A stretch of DNA of 64,000 bases from Selaginella moellendorffii (Eukaryota > Streptophyta > Lycopodiopsida > Selaginellales > Selaginellaceae): positions 263,117 to 327,116 of the forward strand of contig NW_003314268.1 in NCBI RefSeq assembly GCF_000143415.4, given 5' to 3'. Numbering within the stretch: the stretch's first letter is position 1; every line of letters starts with the position of its first letter. The notes beneath the pieces are model-generated. The model was not told the DNA's origin. It saw only the letters and a program-made list of their open reading frames with translations, and searched no databases. Position numbers and translations under genes: made by a program. Shown here piece after piece: positions 22,931-32,574 of this stretch.

Positions 22931-23257
22931 TATAATAGTGTTCATCTTTAAAAGTCTATAATGATAATAACTCCATTTTTTTATAATACTAAGCTTCATA
23001 ATACAATACATAAAAGTTGTAGTAAAATATACAATAAGATTACAATCACATTACATAGTTGAAACATATTGACTACTATAACATATTTGATTACTACATA
23101 ATGTTGTTATAGGGCCTTCAGATCCACTTATAAGAGTTGAAATATACATATTACAATCTTGAGTCTAATTTAAAATTAAATATTATTTACATAAGATTTC
23201 TATTGGAACTTTGGTGCATACAAATTCATGTTGGCTCTAGTCCAGCTTTCTATAATT

Positions 23258-24420
23258 GCAGTGCCTAAACACTTCCTAGTATATTCTAGTTTATTCTACC
23301 ATCTAATGGTTGATATTTAGAAATATTATTCTTGTGTTTATAAATTATTAGCATGTTTATAATATAAAATTTCATTTGATCAATTGAATCAATAAATAAG
23401 AATAACACTACTATTAAGCAAATGGAGCCTTGCTGCATGCCAGTGCAGTAACTTATTAAATATTGTACATAAAGATTTAATTATGGGCACTGATGGTGAT
23501 GAATTATCCATATGGCAAGTATATGGCAAAATCATTACATGTTTTTTTTTTTTTTTATTCAAAGTCAGAGGGATGTGTTGATTTTATGATTGTGTGCACA
23601 CAAGTAAATGCATTGTGCTGCAGGGTTTTGTGTGGAGTATGAGGCTGTGAGCGAGTAAGCTAGGGCGATCAATTGCTAGTGATTGAGCCAATGTGAGCAC
23701 AATTGAGTGAGGGTCGAGACCATGCTAAATTGAGGGCAAGAGCAAACCATCGATTGAGTGCCAAGGCACATAAGAAGGTTCTTCCAACCAATCAAGTTCT
23801 AGGGTGTGTGAGGGATTGATTGGGAGCTTGGGCTAGCTGAAGCTGCACGGAAGCTGAAACACAAGTGCTACAACAAGCATGCATGGGCAAGTGCTTGCAA
23901 GCGCTTGTAAAGTAGAGCTTTTGATATGTCCTACTTCTTACTATTATCACCTACTTCTTCTTGCCTCCTCCCTACCAAGCATAGCTGTGACGACTTGCAA
24001 GAACTCACATTTGGACACAAACGCTTTTTATTTATCTTTTCAGTGCTCTAGGTATCTGCGGGATACACAAGGCTACATGATTGAATTGATTATGACCTTA
24101 AATATTGATGAAGTATATGGAATAAGAGCCACTTATGAACAAATGGTGGAAATATGCCAATTTGGTGTTAACTGTTTAGCATATTTCTCTAGAGAATATT
24201 AGAATTAAAACGTCATTACAACATAATTTCTAGAAAATCTATGTGCGGGTTTGGCTATTATTTTAATGTCCAAAAGATTTATTTTACATTTGCTGTTGGA
24301 TTATTGAATAATCAAATTGATCGATAATTATAAACATGTATAAATCAAGATTAATTTTATTTCATATCAACCATTAAATGGTAAAATAAACAAGAATATC
24401 CTAGGAAGTGTTTAAGAAAT
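23258..24420. mobile_element. AT-rich element with about 140-bp terminal inverted repeats
   Basis: The left end (from CCTAAACACTTCCTAG, 23266) is repeated inverted at about 24290-24420 (ending CTAGGAAGTGTTTAAG). Shared internal blocks include CCAT-TAATGGTTGATAT and ATGTTTATAA. The interior has no recognised transposase; a 107-codon ORF at 23879-24202 is unassigned. It is probably a non-autonomous foldback or MITE-like DNA element. Confidence 0.5.
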
Positions 24421-24429
24421 TTTATAAAT

Positions 24430-27180
24430 TATAAACATGTTTATAAATTATAAATAAAAACTTAATCTAAATGAATAACAACCATTAGTTGGTAGCATAT
24501 CCTAGATATTCAAGCATATTCTAAATATATCCACTACCTCTTTATAAGTTTGCTTAAACAAACAAAAAATGCACAATAGTCTTATATTTGTAAAAAAAAG
24601 AGACAGGTTATACCATGCAAGAGCCCATGACTTCCACACAACATGCCCTAATTGAATATATGTATTTATGACTAGCCAAGAATTCATGAGTTCTATCTCA
24701 ATATAATTTTTTATCTTGTTTGTTTGAAGTTTTCATTTCCATTTTTCTTATTAAGCTTTTGCATATATAACTTTTTTAAGTTAGCCACCATGCTTGTTAA
24801 AACGAGGTCTATCATAAGGTAACTTATGACATTGATAAAACCACTTTCACCTTATAATGAAATTCTTTATAGTATTGTGTGATATCCACATTGGAAAAGG
24901 AATTGAGGGAAAATTGGAATTAATTGATAAAAATGCTCTAGTTTGGATCTTATACCTATGTAGGATGTCATATTCTAAATTGAAAGCAATAGTTTTATAA
25001 GATTACGTCTTAAATAGTAGTTATTAAGCTAGCTAGATTTATATACTTACTATATTTGTTAGCCATTAAAAAGATATATGCATATAATAATGTACCTTTC
25101 AATATGATCCTATTGTGGGAGTAGTATCATATTGTCAACTTAAAGTGGATCATAAGACCTCAATGTCCCCTCCAAATGGAGAGAGTCTAGCCCTTCTAAT
25201 CGACAAAGAGCTTCACTTTGAATGAAGTTCTGCAGATAATAACATGATTATTCGCTGCTTTGTCTATGCCAAAGACATATAAGTATTCTAAAAACTAGTT
25301 TCTTTCTTCAGTATAGTTTCTATCATATTGAGGTGTACTATATAAGAATTAAAATGTTGTTTAATATTTTTTAATATTCTAAATCATTTTCGAATGGTTA
25401 AATATTTTAAATCATGAGCAAGTACGCTGTAGCCATCTTGGTAGAATGAATAATTCCATTATCTTTAGTGAGGACATGTTTGAACTCATAATTAATAAAG
25501 TGTGCTAGACAAAAACCATTTTGGCCTTTATATGTCTTTCTAAGTTAGAGATTTGGAAGTCAGTGAGACCCCACGTGCTCTATACCAAAATGCTTTAATA
25601 TTCCAAGTAAATTTCCAACTGAAACAGTTACGATGACAAAGTAGTTCTGGTAGAAGGTCGTCTTTAAAACACTGTGGAATTAAATTTTTGTTTATTATGA
25701 TACATCAAATATATAAACATCTTCATATGTGTAGCTTCTTGCATAATGTTGATATAGCCATGTTTGATTATTAAGTGCCTTTGTGATCCATCTATTTCAT
25801 CTACTAGTCTCTCACAGTTGTCAAGGTCGTAGGCATTTTCCAACATAGAGACTTTGGGCACTTTGTTTTGTGTAGCTATAGTCTTCTATATATCTCAGTG
25901 TAAATGCATGAGAATAGAATGGATCAGAGTACAAAAAAGAGTGATGAGTCTCTTTTACATTATAAAATCGAAACATCCATAAGAAGTTGAGACAAAGAGC
26001 ACTAGACTGTAATATAACAAAAAATGCTCTACTCACACAGAATTTCTCAACACCCTTAAATAGACAGTGTTAACATGTGAAGGAAGTAAAATTAAATACC
26101 ATAATCTCTTTAACATACCGCAACTAAGTTGCTCTCCCATTTCCTTCTCCACTGGAGGAACTACAACATTAGACTGGGCACTTCCAGCATGGTGTTCACG
26201 GTGTGTGTCATACCTCGGATCACAATCAGGCATGTTACATCTCCTGCCATGTCCATAGTTTTGGCATGCTACAGAGGAGGGGCTAGAAGGTGGTGTAACC
26301 ATTCTGTTATTTGTCTTGGATCTGAAATTGTGAGGTGGTGTAGCAAATCCACCTCATCCACATGCTTACCTGGATCATTTTCTTGGTGTAAACTCGTATT
26401 AAAAGAGTCTGATGGACTTGAGTTCAACCACATTCAAGCATGCTGCGATTGAAATGTGGTGGGAGCATGAGAAACTCCACGTACTTTGCTGTGGCACTAT
26501 CCTTGTAGTGCATTAATGGTTGTTCAGTGGATAAAAGGGGTCTTGTAGCTAGTTTTTCTGCAACTTCCATCATCTCCCTATAGCGTAGGAAGATAGCATT
26601 CCTGATTGTTTGACTGCAGCTCTAATAGAAACACTTAACAGAAGTTTGTCTGGCTTTCTAGTTCCAAAAAAATGGCCCATTTTTTCTGCCATATAATAAA
26701 CACTTTCAATATATAAAAAATAATATCAAAAGAAATATTGAAATATTTTTATAATGTTTGAGTGTGGGCAAGTCTTGCATACTCTATTTCTTCTCAAACT
26801 ATTCATTATTATCCAGCTCTCTTGCAATTTTCATGCTCATGAGAGATACCTCCTCCACTTCCATGTTGGTAATGCTCTTTAGGACTGAAATCCATTTTAA
26901 TGAATATTATTCCATAAAATAATTATACTTAAATTAATCTAATATGTATATAGAAAGTTTCTGGTTTGCTTAAGCAAACTGGTAGTGAATATATCTAGAA
27001 TATACTTGGATATTCTGGGAAATTCTACCATCTAACAGTTACTATTCATTTAAATTAATCTTTACTTTAAAATTTATAAACATGTTTATAACTATAAAAT
27101 TCTATTTGATTAATTGGATTAATAAATAATACTAAACACTACTATTAAGAAAATAAAGTGTTGCTGCATGCAACGCACAG
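24430..27180. mobile_element. Second AT-rich inverted-repeat element
   Basis: An arm at about 24430-24563 ends in the near-palindrome GTTTGCTTAAACAAAC. It is repeated inverted from GTTTGCTTAAGCAAAC at 26964-26979 to about 27150. Interior ORFs on the minus strand (25664-25861, 25821-26036, 26033-26302) have no motif I recognise. They could be worn transposase or unrelated. Confidence 0.45.
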
Positions 27181-27813
27181 CAAAACATTTGCATGATGAA
27201 GCAAACTGATATTTAAGAATCTTAATCAAATATATAGATATTTATTAATATTAATTAAAATAATTATTTAAGAATAATAATTTAAAATGTTGATTTTTTA
27301 ACAGTATTATTAAAATTGTTAATATTTATCAATATCCTTAATTGCAATTGTGAATCAATGTTGTTCAAAATTTCATGACACTCCTTTGCAAGAGACCCCA
27401 ACATGTTTTTTAAATTTTTCTTTGATCTACTTTCACTTGCTCCGAGGGTTTGGAAAACTATTTTTATGAAAATCCCTCATTAATGTTTCTTCTAGACGGT
27501 TGTTCTTTTTAATCTCTAAGAAATATCTCAACCAAGTACTAGTTCTATTTACTCAAGATAGCTAAATATTGATATCCCTTATTCTTATTATGAATCTGTC
27601 ATGTTTGTTTTCTATCATCAATTTGATATTTTGAATTCTTTTATATTTAATTATCAATACTTAGTTCTCCAAGAATTGAAGCTTCACTTGAAGAAATACT
27701 ACATCTTCATCAGGAGGTTGATCATATACCTCAAATTGGTCTGACCTGCTAACATGCACATCAAACTCTGACTTGAGGTGGCCAAATTAAGAAAACCTTA
27801 AACCCTAAGAGGT
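27181..27813. other. AT-rich upstream region of the REase-kinase-like gene
   Basis: No gene is recognised. It probably contains the promoter of the gene starting at 27820. No motif can be assigned with confidence. Confidence 0.4.
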
Positions 27814-29313
27814 TTGGGGATGGAGGCGGTGGTGCGGGCTGCGCTCTCGTTTCACACCGACAAGGGAAGGGACGACTCGAGCCGTAAGCTAACGGCCGCG
27901 GAACAGGCCCAGGTATGTATACCTCCACCAACCTACGAGGACGAGAGTGTCTTCCCCGGAAATTCCAAAAGCATCCACACGGATTTTGCGTCGGACAATG
28001 TCGCCTCCTGGACGCTGGGAGCCTGGGATGGCTTCCTGGACGAGGTGCGAGACTTCTCGCAGCAGCTGCCAAGAACGGGCTCTTTCTACTCCAAGCCCGA
28101 CACCACCGTGGAGCCGATCTCGGACGCATCGGGTTTGGCTATGGACCTCCAGGACGGCTTGCATCGCCTGGGACGGAACATCAGTGCTTTCTCTGCTCAA
28201 AGCGTGGTGGGTTGGCCGGATATCTGCGTGGAATGGCGAGACAAAGATGATGCTCCGGCGCTCCTCGTGGGTATTGTGGAGCTCGACACTTTGCCAGCGT
28301 TTCCACCGTCACGTATCCGGGAGGACTTGGTCTCGTCACCGACATCACAGTTTTGGCCAGTATTGAACCGGCTGAGGGAGATGTTGGCTCTGTCGGGAGG
28401 CCTGCGTTATGGCTTCGTGACGACGAGGACAAAGTACTGGTTTTGCTATGGTGACGAGACCGTGCTGGCCCTGTCACCACCGGTGGATGTCGAGAGCGTC
28501 ACCTTGGCTTGCTTCTGGTACCTCATGGCTCTTTCCGAAGGGAAGGAAGCGAAACCTCCACCGATGAAAACTGTGTGGAACGTAGGCCGCACTACTGATT
28601 TCACAGGCATGCAAGACGCGATGAAGGGCATGGTGAAAGATTTAGCCACGACGCTACTGGCAGATGGCAGCAGCAGCGGGGGCCAAGTCCACGAGAAACT
28701 CGAGTTTTGGTCGAGTCGAGAGTTTGAGCTGGGCCGCAGGCTTTACAAGTTCAACTGTGACATACTCTATGCCAAGCTGCGCAATGGTGGCGACGAAGTG
28801 GTGCTTAAGATCCGGGACCTCGGGAGCCATCGGAGCTGCTTGAGGGACGAGCTGGAAAGGTTTGTCAAGGAGGTTTTGGCGTACAAGAAACTCCGGAGAA
28901 TCCAGGGGCGTGCCATACCACAGCTGAGGAGCTACGGGTTTATGAGTGGTGGCATGTTTGCTGTGCTTGTGCTGAGCTATGGTGGCCAGCGTCGCGATTT
29001 CCATGCTCTCGACGCTGCATCGTCTGGACGATATGGAGAAGAAGCTGCTCGAACCCTGCATATGATCCATCACCGAGGGCTTGTTCACGGCGATCTTGAC
29101 ACGAGCTCGGTGGTGGTGAGAAGTGAGGAGCCTCTGCGGGTGACTATTGTTGGACTTTCTCGAGCCCAGCCTGCTGCGACGGCCAAGGAATTTTCTCGAG
29201 AAATGGTAAGGATCAAGGCAGGTTGTGGAATGACAATCAAGGAAGCCCGGAAAGTAAGGCTTCACTATAGCGATGATGATGACACTGGAGATGACACCAC
29301 GCCAAGTGGTTGA
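27814..29313 (+). CDS. REase-like domain fused to degenerate protein-kinase-like domain
   Basis: This is a single exon of 499 codons; the second ATG at 27820 could also start it. Residues about 80-260 resemble a PD-(D/E)xK-type fold: WPDICVEW, then LLVGIVELDT, then LRYGFVTTRTKYWFCYGDE. The catalytic Lys of ExK is not seen (ELD instead). Residues about 305-475 look kinase-like: EVVLKIRDLG (beta-3 Lys), RFVKEVLAYKKLR (helix C Glu), and HHRGLVHGDLDTSSVVV (catalytic loop with Asp kept, Asn replaced by Ser). IVGLS stands where DFG is expected, so the metal-binding Asp is missing. This pairing is known from Crinkler-type and fungal FunK1-like proteins; that assignment is inference from motif order. 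With both active sites altered, a binding or regulatory role is likelier than catalysis. An acidic DDDDTGDD tail closes it. GC content is much higher than the flanking repeats. Confidence 0.6.
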   Translation: MGMEAVVRAALSFHTDKGRDDSSRKLTAAEQAQVCIPPPTYEDESVFPGNSKSIHTDFASDNVASWTLGAWDGFLDEVRDFSQQLPRTGSFYSKPDTTVEPISDASGLAMDLQDGLHRLGRNISAFSAQSVVGWPDICVEWRDKDDAPALLVGIVELDTLPAFPPSRIREDLVSSPTSQFWPVLNRLREMLALSGGLRYGFVTTRTKYWFCYGDETVLALSPPVDVESVTLACFWYLMALSEGKEAKPPPMKTVWNVGRTTDFTGMQDAMKGMVKDLATTLLADGSSSGGQVHEKLEFWSSREFELGRRLYKFNCDILYAKLRNGGDEVVLKIRDLGSHRSCLRDELERFVKEVLAYKKLRRIQGRAIPQLRSYGFMSGGMFAVLVLSYGGQRRDFHALDAASSGRYGEEAARTLHMIHHRGLVHGDLDTSSVVVRSEEPLRVTIVGLSRAQPAATAKEFSREMVRIKAGCGMTIKEARKVRLHYSDDDDTGDDTTPSG

Positions 29314-29566
29314 AGGAAGATTCTTAGAACTAATTTGCAGGCTTTTAGAGCAAGAAAGTTGTGAGTGACAAGTCAACAGGCTAGCAGAATGAAATAGCTG
29401 TTTTATAATAATAGTTACTGAATATAAATTACCACAGAAAAAGCATATTAACGTTGTCTAAACTATGATACTATATCAAACTATAAAAATATTATACTTT
29501 AACATTCAACTATATTTGTAAACTATATATTGCACATCTTTTATTTACACATGCATAATATATATA

Positions 29567-29626
29567 TATAATGCACACAATCACATTTTGATTACTAGCA
29601 ATCAAAATGTGATTGTGTGCATTATA
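29567..29626. repeat. Perfect 27-bp inverted repeat with 6-base spacer
   Basis: Arms at 29567-29593 and 29600-29626 are exact reverse complements around ACTAGC. It could be a tiny MITE or foldback, or a hairpin RNA. It lies about 250 bp after the stop of the REase-kinase-like gene. Confidence 0.85.
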
Positions 29627-30573
29627 ATATTTGCATGGGACACGTCATATGCATAGTAGCATACCACCTGCAAAAACACTTCATGCCACATATGTGGCAA
29701 TGTTGTCTCCTCTTTCAGGATCACACACTCCAGCTTATCTAGTGCCCCCATATAATGCCACAATCTCTATCAATCAACTAATAACTTTATCCAACACTTG
29801 CTGCTGCTGTGGGATTCTATAAATCAAACCCTCATTCTTGGAGAACTTGAGCACTATGTCACAATATGTGTGACATTTGTGATTCTTTCATGTTTTAAAG
29901 AGATTGGCTAGATTCTAGATTGACACCTAGATGCATGTAACTATTGAAGATCGAAGGTGAGTGCTCAGTGTGTCAAATCAAGCATTCCAAGATATTGCCG
30001 AATTAAATGGCAAACAGCTTGCATGTGGAGGCTCATGACTGGTGCTCCTTTAGTGGGATCTATGATGCTTGTTTCCAATCTGGTCAAATCTTGCAACACA
30101 ATCTTACTAAACATAAAACATGAAGAAGTAAACTGATTGGCCATGCTAAGATATTTATATATATATATGAGTCATATCTATGTTTTTTTTCTAGGCTCCA
30201 CCCTAAGTACACTTCCCTGGACAACATGACATAACTTCAAATTTAATTAGTGGTTTTCCATCTCAAACAATATAGTTTTTTATGGCATTTTTCAGGTCAC
30301 CTATCTTAATATTATTCAAACCCAAACATGTTTAACTCTATATATCTTAAGATCCTTAATTAATTAGAACAACATTATCCTTTCTCTTTACACTTAAAAT
30401 TCATCAAGATAATAGGGTTTACATGCATTTATTTTTATATCGCTTTTTCAGTATTTCTTTCCCTTTTTAAACACAGCTGGATGGTAGTACTTGCTTATAT
30501 ATAGCCTCAAGATTTTGCAACACTTTTGATTGGATACACTCCTTTCCAACTTATGATTTTTAAATGCCAATGG

Positions 30574-30631
30574 AATCTACACCAATTGATCCACACAATC
30601 ACAATCTACACCAATTGATCCACACAATCAC
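30574..30631. repeat. 29-bp unit duplicated in tandem
   Basis: AATCTACACCAATTGATCC and the following ten bases occur twice without change (30574-30602, 30603-30631). Confidence 0.85.
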
Positions 30632-31214
30632 ATATTTTGATAATTATGTTTGCTCTTTTCCATAGCATCCATCCAATCACACTAAACACTAAAACATTAA
30701 ATCTTGTTGATGTGTCAAAAACTTGAGTGGCATGTTAATTGGCTGACGCAATGTGGCAAACTTGGGCATGTAATATTTTGCAGTAATTGATGCCTATCCT
30801 ATACCCATCAAGATAAAGTCCAAGCCACATGTGCTCTAGTGGCGGTTCTGAGTGTGAAGTGACATAGTTGTTAGAGTGGTTGTCGGTGTGAAGTGACATT
30901 AGAATGGTTATCGATTGTGACTTCGAATTGACTCCAAATTGCTTGTGCCTATTGAGAAAAAAAAATTGGCAGCAAGGTGTGAACCAGTTGCCACAAATGT
31001 GTTGCCATAAGCACCACCTGCATCACCTCCCACAGAAACTCAAGCTCCCCAGCCTGACACCCGAGAACAGCTCGGGCTAGTTCTTTCACAATGCATGACA
31101 CAGTCTGCCTCCATGCTTCCATTGGAAGTTTTCTGGACTCCTAGCATTTTTAAGCATTTTTATTGTAAAATTTCTTTATTCTGGATCACATCACACAGAC
31201 ACAGAACACATTAG

Positions 31215-31661
31215 TTAGAACACATTATTAGAATGCCAAGAGCAACACACACTCAGGCAAACATTCAGTCCCCAGCACACGCTTTCCTCAAGGTTTTGTG
31301 TTTTTTTCATCTTTCCTAGCTGCAGCAAAAGCAAAGCAAAAGAGTGAGAAACAAATACAAGATAGGAAAGAAAAGTTCTAGTGCCTGGGTAGCCAGCAAA
31401 TTTGCACACGTCCAGCCCGGTGCAAGCGACGAGTGCAGCCCGCAGCGCCTGAACATCGTAGTTGGGGATGTACTTTTCGCAGTCGCAAACCGCAGAGCCC
31501 AGAAGGATGAGCTGCACGCAGCAGCTGTTAGCCGGGTTGGGGAGCAAATTCCCGCAAGACGTGCAGGTCTTGTAGCTCACGGCCTTCGACAGAGAGTTGG
31601 AGCTCGCCGTCGCCACCATGTAAACCAGAAACACCACCATTGCCACCGACTTGCAGCTCAT
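31215..31661 (-). CDS. Secreted 8-cysteine lipid-transfer-like protein
   Basis: The start at 31661 gives a hydrophobic signal peptide (VAMVVFLVYMVATASS). A Cys pattern C-x2-C-x11-CC-x11-CxC-x21-C-x5-C follows over residues about 33-87. This is the order of the plant 8CM fold (non-specific lipid transfer / hydrophobic seed protein group), in which four disulfides enclose a lipid cavity. The first spacing, two residues, is unusually short. The open frame runs on to 31215. A 39-bp GTATTTG...CTGCAG intron (about 31319-31357) would keep the frame, and the tail after residue 95 is not 8CM-like, so the true 3' end is uncertain. Ligand and tissue cannot be told. Confidence 0.65.
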   Translation of the reverse strand: MSCKSVAMVVFLVYMVATASSNSLSKAVSYKTCTSCGNLLPNPANSCCVQLILLGSAVCDCEKYIPNYDVQALRAALVACTGLDVCKFAGYPGTRTFLSYLVFVSHSFALLLLQLGKMKKTQNLEESVCWGLNVCLSVCCSWHSNNVF

Positions 31662-31867
31662 CGTTGGTTCAAAACTCTGGAATTTCTTTAGAAAGAAAGA
31701 AAAGAGAAACCAAGAGGGAGTGTGTGCTGGGTGGTGTGAGGGGAGAGAGAGCTATATATCCCCGCAAGGAATGCCTCTCCACCACCCACACAGTATCCCC
31801 AGGCACGGACACTCCGAACGAAATTACTTACCAGATGCAAACAAATGCTGGACAAGGAGGGACCGCC

Positions 31868-32440
31868 TCACGCTTTGTCCTCCTCCGTCTTCTGTGCGTC
31901 CAAAATCGCTGCCAGCGAGGGTGGCGGCCGGTAGACAATGCTTCTCTTCCACTTGGCCTTGAGCTTCCTCGACTCGCGTGGTTTTATCCCGCGCTCAATC
32001 TCTCGCTCTCGTTTCACGGTGAGCATCCGAGCAATCTGCGATAAGTAGGAGAGCGTGGGCTTAGCCGCAAAGCTGTTTCTAGACTTAGCTTACCTTCTTT
32101 TTCATGTTCTTGTAGTCGCTGACACGGTAGTCCTGCCGGGTTACCTTCTTGCAGCGCATGAGAAAGAGCTCGCCCTTCAAATCCACCACCGTCTCGTTGA
32201 TGAGCTCGTCCGACATCCCCCGGATTTCCTTGAGCTCGATGGTCCTCTTGGCCATCATGGACACTCTGAGCGGCTGCGCCCTCAGCCGCAAAGGTGCTGC
32301 GATCTGAGTCCTCTTCAATCCCTGCTAGAAAAAACCCACCAGCAAAGAGCTGAGAGCAATGCAAATCAGAATTCGAGCACACTTACGCATGAATCCAGCT
32401 TGAGCCTCAGTCCTGCCATTCCTGTCGCTGCAAGCGCCAT
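31868..32440 (-). CDS. RPL29: Plastid 50S ribosomal protein L29 (uL29c), nuclear gene
   Basis: Three exons: 32387-32440, 32094-32321 and 31868-32035, total 149 codons plus stop, all GT-AG. The first 25-35 residues are a basic, Ser/Leu-containing extension suited to a plastid transit peptide. The core carries the uL29 signature: ELKEIRGMSDELINETVVDL (helix 1), then KGELFLMRCKKV, then MKKKIARMLTVKRERE. A tail RKLKAKWKRSIVYRPPPSL is typical of plastid L29 of land plants. The protein sits near the peptide exit tunnel of the chloroplast ribosome. The gene begins 134 bp after the SEC31 stop on the same strand. Confidence 0.9.
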
Positions 32441-32574
32441 AGCCACAAAAGGATGAGACACTAGAAGAAGAAAAAATTTGGTTTTTTTTTTTAACTTTCT
32501 TCCATTACCTACCTATAGGTAAGGTAATTCTTCACAAATCAGGAAAACAAAAAAGAGAAAAACATCGAACCATC

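Larger units (their letters stand above)
29314..31214. other. AT-rich intergenic region
   Basis: No gene is recognised. It contains a perfect 27-bp inverted repeat (29567-29626) and a 29-bp tandem duplication (30574-30631), listed separately. Confidence 0.5.

Noticed and set aside
29567-29626. Transcription terminator
   Set aside because: This is a eukaryotic Pol II context; hairpin terminators are not expected, and no T run follows.
30574-30631. CRISPR-like or satellite array
   Set aside because: Only two tandem units occur, in a plant nuclear context.
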